The position numbers were made by a program, and so were the translations under genes. This document shows, piece after piece, positions 23,403 through 34,800 of a DNA stretch of 64,000 nt. The stretch lies in contig JADDOH010002065.1 in assembly GCA_016648135.1 (NCBI GenBank), positions 124,001-188,000 of the forward strand. The letters are read 5' to 3'. This DNA is from Agrypnia vestita (taxonomy: Eukaryota > Arthropoda > Insecta > Trichoptera > Phryganeidae). Each line of letters begins with the position of its first letter. Position 1 is the first letter of the stretch. The notes below the pieces were generated by a model that did no database searches, was not told the origin of the DNA, and was given only the letters and a program-made list of their open reading frames with translations.

Positions 23403-23628
23403 GTGTAGGAAAATCGTAAGAATTTGTGTAATATAAATTAAATTATTATACATGTTTTTGAACTTTATTTACGTGATATTTAATAATATTGATTATATTA
23501 TTATTACTAATTATTGCAATAACCTTAAATTATAAATTTTTGAGATAAATTTCAGTTTTAGTTATATGTACTTCTTTTAGTCACCCTTCTTCATGTAATG
23601 GGCAACTAAGTTCCATCGAATAATATCC

Positions 23629-24372
23629 ATGGATAACTGGTTCACCAGCATTCTTTTAGCGATGAATTAACTTGCAAAAGACTTAACGATGGTAGGTACA
23701 ACACGCAAAAATAAAAGTGAAATACCGGTCTTATTTTTAAAGCTATGAGACCGAGAAAAAACTCTACTATGTTTGCGTATGATGGATCTAACTCTCTTAT
23801 CTTATTGTCTGCAAAAATCAACCAAGAAGAAGGTCATCATTATGTTGTCAACTCTTCGTGATTCTCCTGACAAAAATAATGAAGTTAGAGCTCCAGGAAA
23901 TAATTAATTATTATAATAAAACCAAAAGTGGCGTCAACGTTTTCGATGCAATGGCTAAAAAATACTCCGTCCAAAGAAAATCGCGATGGTGGCCGATGTG
24001 CATTTTTATGGACTTTTGAATGGTATTGGAATTAACTCTTGGATTCTCTACAAATGTTCAAAGGCAACAAATAAATCAGAAATAAAATTCAGAAGAACTT
24101 TAAAAAAAAATGAGACACCAACTCGTGAGTCGTTATTTGGAGGAACGCCTGCAAAAGCCAAGTTTGAGGAGGGATATAAGAGAAATTATTTGTGGTATCC
24201 TTAAAAAACCTATGCCAAACGAAAGCTTGATTCCTCAGCATCACATCAGGGGTGTTGTGGATTCTGTCCCAGGAGTAAGGACCGAAAGAGCAAAACTTAG
24301 TGTACGAAGTGCAAAACTCCGAATTGTTTGGAACATCAAATAAAAATATGCCAAAAGTGCTACAAATAATTA
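23629..24372 (+). pseudogene. piggyBac transposase, C-terminal part, inactivated
   Basis: Read across three frames, the sequence follows the second half of a piggyBac transposase: MDNWFTSI (with the aspartate at 23632 that corresponds to a catalytic Asp), LTMVGTTRKNKSEIP, STMFAYDGS, YNKTKSGVNVFDAM, RKSRWWPMCIF, LNGIGINSWILYK, LQKPSLRRDIREII, and a cysteine-rich end RGCCGFCP, CTKCKTPNCLEH, CQKC. The usual GVD of the third catalytic Asp is GVN here (codon 23936-23938). At least two frameshifts (near 24000 and 24110) plus stops separate the pieces, and the N-terminal half is missing. It cannot encode a working enzyme. Confidence 0.9.
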
Positions 24373-24482
24373 ATAATAAGAAGATTTATTTTAATTTTTG
24401 ATTTGAGTTTACAGTCCTTCGTCTAATATAGAAATATACTTTTAGAATTGTTTCATTAAAAAAATAACAACTCCCAAAGTCT

Positions 24483-24500
24483 GGGGTGCTCAGGCACCCC
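24483..24500. repeat. piggyBac subterminal palindrome, right
   Basis: GGGGTGC-TCAG-GCACCCC, followed by TTGTAGGAAAATCGG and, 30 bases on, the right terminal repeat. Such subterminal repeats are plausible transposase-binding sites. Confidence 0.9.
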
Positions 24501-24549
24501 TTGTAGGAAAATCGGTTGGGCAAAACAGTGTAGGATTCTAGGGTTAAGA

Positions 24550-25960
24550 TTACTAGTGAGTTTGCTTTGGAATGACAGATATTGAAATATAGTATTTGCC
24601 AGTTAGAATATTAAACAGTAGACGTTGATTTATTTTCTCATTTAATGATCATTTTTGAAATGGTTATTGGTTACGAACGTCGATAAACAAAACTATACTA
24701 AAAATTATCCCACATATGGAAATTAAAAACGTAGAACTTAAAACAAGTGTTTTTATTTCCGTATTTTTGATTGTGGAGTTCTATAAACTTACCTCCGAAA
24801 CAATAAATTTATTAAAAATTATATTTTGTCGTACCTATCTATAATCTACGACACACAAAAGAAAGAAAGAATTTGTACTTTTGTATTTTTCTTAAAGATA
24901 TTCTGGCAATAAAGATAAAGATAATTTACACAATTACTGCTATTGGACGTACTCTTAGAGCAATACATAAGGTGATTGAAGAGTAGTTAAAACTATTTGT
25001 ATTCAAGAACCTAATTTGTGTACGCGGGGATGCATTGGTAGGGTTGAGAAACAATCGACGAGCATGATTGAAAAGATGTATAAGTGAGGCGAGAGTTGAA
25101 ATCATTATGCTGATTGTGGGAAGTTCCAACTTTTAATAGAGATTTTGAGTCGACACCCCTAAAGCAAACCCCTAATCTGTACGGTATCCCATGACCAATA
25201 TAATTGCCAGTTTAAAGCCGTCGCCTCGCGACTCACGGCCGACTTCGCACAGAACGAACTGTCAAAACACGACACTACTCTGCCGCGGCGTAGTTTCGCT
25301 ATTTATAATTGCAAACGCTGGTTTTATCGAACTTTCTAGATTATTCTAGTGCTTAGAAGGTTCTCATCGCTTTCCCTAAAGTTATAGAGAATTGTAGACC
25401 GTTCTAGATCCTGCCATAGTGTTGTGAAATATTACATGGGATTCGGATAGTGTGCTATTCCTTCTGCTCGCCATACCATAAAAATATTATAAAAACTTTA
25501 AGCAAACGCATCGCATCTTGACAGCAGTAGATAAACTTAAATAAAAATGCTGAGAAAAAATGCATAATGCAATTTGAGTCTAAAGTATTGTATGTTACGC
25601 AACCTCCACCACGGCTGGCTTGCCGATATTATTTAACGTAAATTGCAACGTGTTTAGAATTCACACGCACAAAGCGCAGTAATAACAAAATACCGCTCGC
25701 GGTACCGAATAAGCAGTAGCACGAGTATTATTCTCAGCTGAATTTCACACACTTAGCAATTTGGCAGCGTATGATATGTGATTATTTTATTATATTTCAA
25801 AATCAGCAGGTATATCACAATGAATATGTACGCTTGAAAGATTTCATTTTATTTTAATTTACACTAAACTAAACCTTGTACTGCACACCATGTTATGCAA
25901 TCACCATTATAGCCGCATCACAAAAATGTTACGAGAGGAGCAGTCTCTCCCACCATCATT
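24550..25960. other. Spacer with a possible RTE scrap
   Basis: At 25040-25130 the plus strand reads LRNNRRA and KRCISEARVE, similar to the NNRRACMKRCMDVSEA part of RTE tails; I rate this weak. 25200-25420 is richer in CpG with inverted heat-shock-like GAA/TTC pentamers around 25330-25365, but no gene is visible. Confidence 0.35.
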
Positions 25961-25961
25961 T

Positions 25962-26345
25962 AAAAAACTAACTAACTAACTTACTATCACGCTGTTTATC
26001 CATGGGGGTAGGCAGAGAGGACAGAGCGCCATAATCTTCTGTCCTGACATACAACTCTCGCCTCATCCTACATCTTCACATGCAAGCTCGATGGTTGTTG
26101 AGGCTTCTAACGGGACCATCTTCCAGTATCTGGTTAATCTGGTCATGCCACGTCTTACGCGGTCGCCCTCTCTTTCTGGCGCCGTCAACACTTCCAATAT
26201 ACATATATCTTTCCTCATTCGTTCGCTCAACATGCCCAAACCACCTGGGTGACCCTCTTTTAATTCTATGAATTATGCTCCGATCAGCTGTACGTTCATT
26301 CTTCACCCTATCATACATGGATTTGCCACACATACGTCTAAGCAG
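25962..26345 (-). pseudogene. RTE-like non-LTR 3'-end remnant, best preserved of its family
   Basis: An 85-codon minus-strand frame reads MCGKSMYDRVKNERTADRS, then HRIKRGSPRWFGHVERTNEE, GARKRGRPRKTWHDQINQIL and VRSLNNHRACM. It continues, after a break, through VVCQDR-like residues to the terminus with AACGTGATAG and a GTTA-type tail (complement of CTAACTAACTAACTTACTATCAC). In complete elements this follows the reverse transcriptase. It can serve as the local reference for the other fragments. No TSD was identified. Confidence 0.85.
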
Positions 26346-26659
26346 TTAATAACATCCACCTAATATATATAAATTAAGGCGATTGTTTTCATTATGTTAA
26401 GAAAATTTTAAGTTTTTTATTCAATACATTTCCATACAAAAGTGCACACAGCGTGAAAGAGAAGCTATTAGACAACCGCTCGACACCGCTGAATTTTGCT
26501 TCATTTCCAGACGATCGCCTTAATAATATGATTTTATTTTATTTCAAGGAGATAGAGACATAAATTACAATGTGAAGTTAGAAATTATCAATTTGTCTGA
26601 TTAAATATTAAAACATTTTAAAAGAAACCAAAATAACACAGTGAACAGGATTGAACAAT

Positions 26660-26820
26660 AGTTACTTAGATGTTTTGGTCATGAATAGGGAAAGAATGAG
26701 ATTGAGAATAGTAAGAAAAATATGTGAAGCGAGTGTTGACGGCACCAGAATTAAAAGACGTGGCGTATGGAAGATGGTTCCTGTTAGAAGTCTCAACAAT
26801 CGTAGAGACTTTTGAGATGT
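26660..26820 (+). pseudogene. RTE-like fragment
   Basis: The plus strand reads LRIVRKICEASVDGTRIKRR and VWKMVPVRSLNNRRDF, matching RKIY-GSVDGARKRGRP and LEDGPVRSLNNRRACM of the family with a few substitutions. The 3' terminus is lost. Confidence 0.75.
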
Positions 26821-26829
26821 AGAAATGTG

Positions 26830-29560
26830 GAAGTGCTGAGGCGATATGACAATACAGAAGAGTTCAAGGGCTTTGCAACCCAGAAAACTTGTCCTGAAAA
26901 GTGAAAAATTGTAGAGCCAATCAAAAATCGCCAAAAGACCCCCAGAAATTCAGTGAACGAGCATTTGCGGTGGCAGTACATGAGATTTGAACACTCTACC
27001 TCTGTAATACGAAAATCGTGCAACAGAAACATTATTTTAAATGCACCTTTTTAAAACGCCCTTGACGTGAAATTATCTATTTATGTATTATATAGATAAT
27101 GCGAATACTATCGGTGTACAATAAAAATGCGTCATTTCCGACCGCGAAGTGGCAATTGTGAGAACGCCTTCACTTTGCCAACTTGACAGATGTCAGAAAT
27201 ATTTTTGTGAAGTGTCATGTCTGTCAAACACAGTTTACCCTCAAACGTTACAAAAATAAACACATTCCACGAAAACTTTGTTTTGTGAAAACGGAATGTT
27301 TTGTGATATTCATTCTAATCCTCGAAATATTTTGAATGGGAAATACAAATGGCGCTTAGTGCCGATTCATTCAGGAACCGCTTTTATTTTCTCATAAATA
27401 TGTCTTGAGCCACCGCCAGCATCATTATGTCACGCTGGAATATACTCGTGTTAAAGAAGTCATAATTAGAAAGAAATTATAGCAACTTGTCAGATATCAA
27501 TAGAAAAATAATTTTGGCTACTTTAGTGGCCGCCTACAGCGTTTCCGTAAAATATATTTTTTATAGTAAAAAATATAATTCATTATTTTAAAAGGGGAAG
27601 CAGTTTACCACAGGAAAATACAACTTACCAATGAACACAATCAAGTGTGTTTTAAAATTATCTAAATACGTTATGTACCGTTCCGGATGTGACACACGTG
27701 CGCCACATTTCATATCTAAGGGGCAACAACCACTAAAGAGTAATTTAGCATAGTATTAAAATTCATCTAAAACGCAAAAAAAAAATTACGGAAGCTTTTA
27801 GTATAAGCACTAACTTTTATCAAATTAAGCGTTTGTTTTTCTAAAAAAATTGTAGGTACGTGCAGAAAACAATGACTTTGTAAGACCGAGTAGAAAATCA
27901 GGTACGTACTTATTATCAGTGACGTTAGGTCAAAAGTCCCACATTATGCATTATATACATTACACGCATTACTAATATTACTGTTTACTTTTACTTTTCC
28001 TCCTTATAATCACTGAGTTATATCTACTTTTATTTAATATTTTAATGTTAATGATAAACTTAAAAAATTCTATTGAATAAGTCTGTAAAATAATCATTGT
28101 ATTATCTCTATCGTCCTAAAATTTATTGTGGGAGACATATAACTATTTTTTATGTTTTCTTTTCTTACCATGTTGCCTTCCTGTTGGATGATCAAATAAA
28201 TAAAATAACATTACCAGGTCATGACAGACTCTGAAGATTCTCAGTATTGTAAAAAAGACTCGTAGTAGTCGCATTTGAGAAACTGTTATACAATAAGCAG
28301 GAATCCACAAAATCTATTATGTCATACTTAACCAAAATAAACGAATTTATCTCGAAACGCTAGGATCTCATTGTGTAGATAGGCGATCTGATAATTTCTG
28401 TCAAATTTATGATGATCGCTAGAAATTACGCGCTAACTACAACGGCCTCGACAGTACTGAAAAACAGAGGAACTGTTCCAGCGACAACAAGATACTCCAA
28501 GTACCAGAATATAAATAAGGGGACTACGTGCAAAGCAGGGTAACACCTGACAATTAAGTTCTCAACTTTGAATGAAGCTACTCGCGATGGTAAATGGTAT
28601 AATATGTATTTTAGGTTAAATTAGATAAGGCGCCAACCCATATACCTACATAGATAAACGTGAAAGGAATACCACCATATTTATTACACAATTGAAACTA
28701 TTTAATGAAATAATTGAAACTAATCATTCTTTCGATTTAAACTTCTCCATTTGGCACCTTACAAAGGATTGATAAAGAATAACATAGGAAGATAACTCTA
28801 AATAAAAAAATACGATTCTTAATAGATCATCTCTATTTTCCATTTTTCCAATAACCACCGAAAAAATCTTCTCCCCTTCACACACCGCTACACTACTATT
28901 ATTAGTACATACTTAGCTAAGTTATTTTTACACTTGATGATGAGAGGGACTACTTCTCTCGAAATATAACTCATCGTGTGTTCAGTACACAGTAACTTTT
29001 CAATATAAAATCAAAGACTGTTTATAGGGGTGGATCGCTGATTACTTCTGGGGGATCGTCAAATAAAAGACTATTGATGGTCCGGAGATAGAAAAAGGAA
29101 TGAGGCCTGATTTTTCTAACACCACATTTATTTCTTTAAGGAATACCATGTAGCCTGACTTGAGTGGGTATTTACACTGTTTCCACTCGGCCGTACTATA
29201 TTATTTTTGATGAACCATCAAAAAATACAACACTGGACGAAATCCAGAGAGAAATCCGCGATATCCACGAATCGTGTTACGTAATAAACACAAATTGAAA
29301 ATTCGCGATTAAAGAGTGCAACCATAAAAATAGCCATTCAAATTTTAAAGCATTACTCGTAAACGTACAAAGGTGAAAACAACAAAATTAATTCGAGATT
29401 ATTTACAACGATTGACGACATTAACCTCTGTATTTGTTACGGAACAACTGACCAGCTAGTATCAACACCAAACAAATAAAAAAAATGACAGGGAATAAGA
29501 TAATGAAGAACTCCTTTGCAGTCATTGCTTAACGACAATTTATAACAACCATGTAAAAGT
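26830..29560. other. No recognisable gene
   Basis: A long AT-rich interval. 27080-27520 looks less repetitive, with CpG-containing sequence and TGACAGATGTCA (27186-27197), but no exon or repeat family can be supported. The rest shows nothing I can name. Confidence 0.45.
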
Positions 29561-29579
29561 AATACTGTCACGAGATGCT

Positions 29580-29990
29580 AGAAACCAAAAGAATTTGCGC
29601 GCTGTCAAATCAAACAAACAACACTTTGGAATCGTCTAGAATGCTCCACAAGTCTCTCGTAATCTCTGGAAAGTTCCACAGGTCTCCGAGGCGACTATGG
29701 GGTTGTCGTTAAGCCTCGAAGAATCTAAAAGGTGGTGTTACCTATAAATACACGGGCGTCACGCAACGCAGGGGCGGAATGAGTCATAAGTGACGTTTAA
29801 CCAACCTGATGTTAGCAACAGCGCAGTGTGACCAGCGTACATTCCAATAAATAAAGGATAGCGACAGTAACAGTAATAATACAGCGACAATAAATAAAGG
29901 AATCTCCTATCGGGGCGAGAAGTTTTTTGTGTGATCAAACCTAGAAGAGCGAGGCCAGTACTAATTTTGCCCAAAAGTATACCCGTGATA
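29580..29990 (+). promoter_or_regulatory. Promoter-like or solo-LTR-like segment
   Basis: A TATAAATA box at 29743-29750 is preceded by GC-richer sequence with repeated AGTCTC/GGTCTCC and GAA/TTC pentamers. It is followed 100-150 bp downstream by two AATAAATAAAGG polyadenylation-like blocks (29846-29857, 29889-29900). That order resembles an LTR (U3-R-U5), but I found no terminal TG..CA with a matching duplication. It might also be a host promoter. Confidence 0.25.
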
Positions 29991-30603
29991 CGGGACATAC
30001 TCAGCGAAGGCTGGATGTTGTAAAAAAAAGGAATCTTGCTAGCTTAGTTAGAAGCAGGTGTTAAAAATGGTATTAATATTTATTACTCTTCTTTACATCT
30101 GTTGGTTCAAAATTAATAATATATAATGTAAATATTTTGTTTCGTTTAATTTATTGTTTTTAAAACGCTTCGATACAATATTTTTAAAATTAAACAGACA
30201 TGCGTACACGTGTCAATATTTTTGATATTTTCTGAACAAGCTAAACGCTTATGCTGTAAAAGAAGGAATATGGGACGAGGAATCCTAAAGCAGTTGATCA
30301 GTAATCTAGTGTAAAACAACCAAGCTCAGCAAAATTGCGTTATTCCGTTTTACAAGAAACTACAGTTCCAATTATTTCCACTTCAACAGATTAGATAAAA
30401 GTTAATTACAACTGTTTTATCTGGGAAAAAACTTACAAATAGCATCGTAAATAATTTTATCATTAGTTTGTCATACCTAAGTTTAACACAGAGTTCGAAA
30501 TTATGAACTTGATGGTATTTTACTAACTGATAAATAAAATAATCATATTAAATTTAAAATAAAATTAAATACTTAATTTTAAGTAACTAATCTATAAATA
30601 TAT

Positions 30604-30645
30604 TCGTCAACTAGTTTCGGTTGGTCTTAAACTTTATCAGGACAA
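30604..30645 (-). ncRNA. Hammerhead-type motif, one core change
   Basis: Minus strand: stem I TTGTC (complement of 30641-30645), CTGATAA instead of CTGATGA, weak stem II with GTT/AAC, GAAA, stem III CTAG, UU, stem I partner GACGA (30604-30608). Stem I pairs over five bases including one G-U. The changed G8 position is catalytic in hammerheads, so this copy should be inactive. Confidence 0.55.
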
Positions 30646-30810
30646 GTGTAATACTGACTAATTTAAGTACAGACATTTACATAGGGAAAGAAAATCAGAG
30701 ATAGACAGAATATAAACTAGGTGGGAGGGATTAAGCGAATATGCGGGTAAAAACTTTAAAATCGGACTATTAGAAAAAATTATTTGTTTATTTATTATTT
30801 ATTGTTGATA

Positions 30811-30960
30811 GCTTTATTAATTTCAAATGCTTCCAGATTGTTGTCGCAAACCTATTACGTTTTTGTGTAAAATTTATGGCCCTGTATTTTTATCAAATAT
30901 GTGATCAATAGATAGATGTTCGGCAAATTCAAAAATAGGGTTTTCTGAATCAGCCAAATG
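30811..30960 (-). pseudogene. Penelope-like GIY-YIG C-terminal scrap
   Basis: The minus strand reads PIFEFAEHLSIDHIFDKNTG, then ILHKNVIGLR and related residues. It fits the PLE pattern F(A)EHL..H.FD.N....ILH..NKGL that follows the GIY-YIG core. Stops interrupt it. Confidence 0.55.
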
Positions 30961-31099
30961 ACAAAAAATTAAATAAATTTATCTAATAGTCCGATTTCAA
31001 AGTTGTTCCCTGTCTCTTCGCTTAACCCATCCCCTTTCCTCCCACTATGACATTCTGTCCCTCTCTGATTTTCTTTCCCTATGTCTGTACATAGATTAG

Positions 31100-31137
31100 T
31101 ATGTAAAAGGTTGAGATCAACCGAAACTAGTTGACGA
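31100..31137 (+). ncRNA. Hammerhead-type motif, core 5' part lost
   Basis: Stem II GGTTG-AGAT-CAACC is perfect, then GAAA (31123-31126), CTAG, UU and GACGA match the mirror copy. The CTGATGA box has decayed to ATGTAAA, so only the 3' half is recognisable. Confidence 0.5.
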
Positions 31138-31144
31138 ATATAAA

Positions 31145-31860
31145 GTAATAAATGGTTTAAAACTAAGTATTTAATTTAATTTTAAATTTAATATAATGTC
31201 AATACACAAAGTGTTTGCTGGTTTGAAAATTTAAAAAATCATACATAAAAAGGACGCCACAAGATCCCATTCACACAGATCCTCAAGAAAATCTTCAGAC
31301 TGTGTAGATGATAAAACCTATAGTTGATGATCTTTCGTCCAAGTCAAAAACAGAACCAAATAAGTACACGTAAAAGTCACCCGAAAACATACATGGATCT
31401 CTGAGAGCGACCATAAAGCGATGGTAAAACCACGCGGAGGGGTCTCAGTAGGCGAATCGCGAACATTAGGAAATTAGCCACCTGGCTTTTGTGATGCAAA
31501 ATGTATGCTGGACCTCTTGTTGCCACCGGAAGTCCTTAAGCTTTTCGCGGTTTGTGTGCGCACGCAAAAATAATTACGCCTTGTGAAATAATTAGCGAGC
31601 ACACCGGCAACATTGGCACTTATATCATACAACACGCAACATATTTATAGCAATGTTGTGAAATTCAATGCAACAAATGATATCTGGAGCACGTTGAAAT
31701 ATCACATGTTTTGTGAATTTATAATTTTATTAATTAATTACGAAGTTTAATTACTTGTATTTTGTTATCTGTAATTTATGTACTACAATTGTATTATCTA
31801 CCTTTCCATGCGAGTAAGGACATAAGTTACTTTTTTAAAAAGCTAGTTAAAATAGCACAT
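31145..31860. other. No recognisable gene; possible unique regulatory DNA
   Basis: 31390-31720 is not obviously repetitive and has several TAATTA/AATTAG-type motifs and CpGs. It could be conserved noncoding DNA, but nothing in the sequence alone proves this. Confidence 0.3.
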
Positions 31861-31865
31861 GTCAC

Positions 31866-31945
31866 TAATTAACTAGCCATCAGGGCATTCCCACAGAGGT
31901 AGGCAAAGCGGTTGGAACGCCACACTTTTCTGTCCTGGGACATGT
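31866..31945 (-). pseudogene. RTE-like 3' terminus only
   Basis: The complement of TTAACTAGCCATCAGGGC and of AGGTAGGCAAAGCGGTTGGAACGCC matches the family 3' end (GGCGTTC, CCTACCC, GGCATGATGG, GTTA-type tail). No more than about 80 bp survives. Confidence 0.65.
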
Positions 31946-32085
31946 CGGTTCCTAGGGAATAAGTATTAATTTGTTTATATAAAAAATAAAATAAAATAAA
32001 AATTTACTATAATTAAAAAAATACTATAAAAAAGTTACGGACGTTACACGAAGTTACGACGGACGGATGGACAGACGGAGGAATT
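31945..32085 (-). repeat. Dispersed repeat family with GTCCGTCC block (copy 3)
   Basis: On the minus strand CCGTCTGTCCATCCGTCC, CGTAACTTCGTGTAACG and a terminal TAGGAACCGACATGTCCC follow the same order as copy 1 at 11745-12190. It abuts the RTE terminus on its left. Confidence 0.55.
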
Positions 32086-32089
32086 GGGA

Positions 32090-32880
32090 TTAAAACATCT
32101 TTGAACTTTTTTCCCACTATTTGTTGTTTTTGACCGTACCGGTTTTATCTATCACAGCCATCTTCCGTTCAACTGTTAAAAAGAAATAGTTTTATCTTTT
32201 TCCATATTTAAGAACTTGCATTATTATCGGTGCCCTGCGTCTCTGTCCTGCAAATCATCTGGAAGTTGTCTGAAAGTGTCTGCATTCACTGGCGCATTAT
32301 TTTAATGTTTTTTTGTCTGTCTTTTTCGTTTCTTCTTGTTTATAATGTACCTTTTTTCTAGCACTCTTCTCAGACCATCGTCACTCGTCATTCTTTCAGT
32401 GCAACTCATTCTTTGCATTATTCTCTAGCACCACAATATTATCATAATAATAAAAAAAATTCACAACGTTACCGGTTACTGACGGCAGACAAATCTCACA
32501 TTTAAATATACATCAAAACCATGCCAAGCGCAAATACTTGTATTGCAGTACCTACAAAAATAGATAAAATAGCAACTTGCTGGAGATATCTTAGGTCCCA
32601 TACCCAGCGGTTGTTAACTCCAACCTTTGTTAAGTAAGGGCCGTTTGCATCATCTTGGTTTATATTAATCTTTCATTTAAAGCATAGATTTTGCGTTTTC
32701 CACCGATCAAATAACCCATATTCGTTAAATTCTATGCATTAAACGAACTATTACTATAAACCAAGTTAATAAAACCCAACACAAAACCAAAGCTTATGAA
32801 GATGCATTACATACTGGGTATCATCTGATTGAGATCCATAGGTATCATGTGATTAGGAAAATTGCAATCGAGAGATAGCT
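32090..32880. other. No recognisable gene
   Basis: AT-rich spacer with T-rich tracts near 32300-32345; no motif. Confidence 0.5.
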
Positions 32881-32885
32881 ATTCA

Positions 32886-33405
32886 AGACATGGCATTGAA
32901 TGCGCTATTTGATTGAAAGGGTCTGTAACCAAAATAAAATAACTCATTTCCTATTTACTACTGATGGGTATATTTTCATTTGATAGTAGATTTAAGGCTT
33001 TTATCCTCTTTTCAAAAACGGTTTTTTTTTTCAAAAAAAACGTGACCTAGAAATATATCAAGACATCCCTGGGGCAATGAAAGTGCCATTCGATTGAGGT
33101 GGTCTATAACCCAAATAAAATAACTCATTTCCTATTTACTATTGATGGTTTCATTTTGATTTGAAAATCGATTTAATGCCTCCTTCCTCTTTTCAACAAT
33201 GAGGTTTCTATTTCAAAAAATAAATGTGACCCGATACATCCCTGGGGCAATGAAAGTGCCATTCGATTGAGGTGGTCTATAACCCAAATGAAATAACTCA
33301 TTTCCTATTTACTACTGATGGTTATATTTTCATTTGAGGCTTCTATCCTCTTTTCTACAACGGGATTTCTTTTTCAAATTATAAACTTGACCTGGATATA
33401 TCATT
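32886..33405. repeat. Tandem array, about three units of ~175-180 bp
   Basis: The block AACTCATTTCCTATTTACTA starts at 32941, 33122 and 33295 (spacings 181 and 173). Each unit has the order: CATCCCTGGGGCAATGAAAG, CGATTGAGGTGGTCTATAACC, the AACTCATTT block, TTTTCATTTGA, CCTCTTTTC, a T/A-rich run and a TGACC-type end. The first unit is most diverged in its start (ATGGCATTGAATGCG). Units two and three share the long block GGTGGTCTATAACCCAAAT. It encodes nothing evident; origin unknown. Confidence 0.9.
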
Positions 33406-33409
33406 TTAC

Positions 33410-34020
33410 AAGAACAGTTGCTCTCTCCTAGAAAGTATACGATAAGCTGCACTTTGAATGATAAGATTTATTGCTTCGGCAGTAACATACGGCCAGCAGT
33501 CTGCAGCAAGTAATAGCGGAGGTTCCTGCACACCCGGTACAAGCCTCTGCTTATTATTTCAAATAGCAAGCGTCACTCGAAACCGCATACGAACCGTTGA
33601 CCATTAATCGTTCATCTTGTTAATAAGCTCTCGCCATTACCGAGCACGACTTGGATTTATCTCCGACCATTTCCTCTGCTCTGCGCGCCGCGCGTCTATA
33701 GAGCACGCCAGCACTCGGCCGGTCCTGCAGCATGCGGCAGCCTAACCTAACCTAACCTAACCGCAAACCTGATTGAGCTTTCACGACGCGATCTTGAGCT
33801 GATTGACACAAGAAGGGACTGAAAAATAAAAAAAATTCAATTGATTGAGCAACACTGTAGATTGACATTTTTAAAAATATTGATAAAATTTTAAAAAATA
33901 AATTAAAGAATAATTTAACTAACCAATTTTTATACAATTCACAGATAAATATAAATAATAATAACAATTATTGACGAAAAATTTTATATATTAATACATT
34001 TTCCAATCAAATTTCAAAAT
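33410..34020. other. No recognisable gene; short TTAGG-type run
   Basis: 33430-33740 has balanced composition and no repeat structure. Positions 33741-33762 are CCTAA repeated four times plus CC, the complement of the insect telomere unit TTAGG. Similar two- to three-unit runs occur at 38296-38309 and 40082-40096. These are too short to infer telomeric origin. Confidence 0.5.
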
Positions 34021-34024
34021 ATCT

Positions 34025-34560
34025 ACCAAAAAATATTAGACCTGCATTTTATACAAATAATAATATAGGGAAACTACTCATAAATGCAAAAGATAAAGAT
34101 AATATAATTAACAATTCAGGTGTTCATAAACTGTCGTGTAAAGATTGTACAGCGTTTTGTACTGGAAAAACCGGTCGAAATTTTAATGTAAGAGTTAAAT
34201 AACATTTAAGATGTCTGAATAATCATGGTTTTCCTGAATTTTCAAATCATTTATTAGAAAATGATCACGGTTTTGATAAAAATTTAGAACTTTCTATTTT
34301 ACACATAAACAATTTTGGTCTGAAATTGAATAATTTAGAATCATTAGAAATTATTAATAATCAATTGAATTTGACTACTAGCCCATTTCTAAAAAAATTC
34401 CAATAATTGCGAGTAATTAAGAACTTCAGTAATAATATTTTTTTTCATAAATTTTCAAATAATTTAGAAAAACAAAAAACAAAAGACATTATTCATTTTG
34501 ATATACATATATATAACACCCTAACGATGGAAAGGTATTTCCGAAGCGTGTAGTTGAAAT
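34025..34560 (+). pseudogene. Penelope-like element with GIY-YIG endonuclease remnant
   Basis: The forward frame reads IRPAFYTNNNIGKLL, then HKLSCKDCTAFCTGKTGRNF and NVRVK, then after a stop HLRCLNNHGFPEFSNHLLEND, LELSILHINNFGLKLN, NLESLEI and NNQLNLTTSPFLKKF. The order YKLxCxxCxxxYIGqTGRxFxxRxxEH is the GIY-YIG endonuclease of PLEs, which sits C-terminal to the telomerase-like reverse transcriptase. The GIY-YIG signature is degraded (FCTGKTGR) and a stop (TAA near 34198) interrupts the frame. The reverse transcriptase is absent. A decayed hammerhead motif follows at 34515-34553 (CTAACGA, GAAG). Confidence 0.85.
34515..34553 (+). ncRNA. Hammerhead-type motif, degenerate
   Basis: Aligned with 11513-11554, this reads CTAACGA for CTGACGA, stem II GGAAAGGTATTTCC, GAAG for GAAA, and CGTGTAG where CATG-UU is expected. 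Two invariant core bases are lost. Confidence 0.5.
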
Positions 34561-34614
34561 ACTCATATAAAAGTAGATTACAAATAAAATATACAATATT
34601 TTTACTAAAATAAT

Positions 34615-34800
34615 AGGCTCCACATGATGAGTTTTCTATATTAAATAATAAAATTTAGAACAATTATATTATTCAATTAGAAAGATATGCAGAAATTAAA
34701 AATCTACCTAAAAATACTTGGTCACCACTGGGATATGAACCCGGAACTTTTCCTCCCCAGCGATGCCAACTTCACCACGTCTGTGAAAATATTTGTAAAC
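34615..34800 (-). mobile_element. tRNA-derived SINE-like unit
   Basis: On the minus strand a tRNA-like head (CCGGGTTCATATCCC as B-box region, complement of 34728-34745) is followed by the tail CAAGTATTTTTAG..., TTTCTAATTGAATAATA. The tail is the one shared by copies at 35034, 39024 and 47558. The head is diverged. Confidence 0.5.

Larger units (their letters stand above)
23206..24543 (+). mobile_element. piggyBac-type transposon copy, 1338 bp, flanked by TTAA
   Basis: TTAA precedes the left end (23202-23205) and follows the right end (24544-24547). The terminal repeats are CCCTGGAATCCTAC on the left and CCCTAGAATCCTAC on the right when read inward (13 of 14 match). piggyBac elements insert at TTAA and begin CCCT or CCCTAG, so the class is secure. 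Three palindromic copies of GGGGTGC-NNNN-GCACCCC lie near the ends and inside. The copy is internally shortened relative to a usual full element of about 2.4 kb and its transposase is broken. Confidence 0.95.
30604..31137. mobile_element. Inverted pair of Penelope-like ends enclosing GIY-YIG remnant
   Basis: The two flanks are reverse complements, with blocks such as GGGAAAGAAAATCAGAGA, TCCGATTT/AAATCGGA and CTAATAGTCC. Each ends outward in a hammerhead-type motif (30604-30645 minus, 31100-31137 plus). Between them lies a minus-strand PLE coding scrap (30811-30960). The whole is a head-to-head arrangement like the other PLE pairs here. Confidence 0.75.

Noticed and set aside
25325..25370. Heat-shock elements near GAACTTTCTAGA and GAAGGTTCTC
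   Set aside because: A few GAA/TTC pentamers occur, but no TATA box, start site or downstream gene could be identified.
33741..33762. Interstitial telomere of TTAGG type
   Set aside because: Only four units, and CCTAACC strings recur at other places as short runs; too little to infer a telomeric origin.
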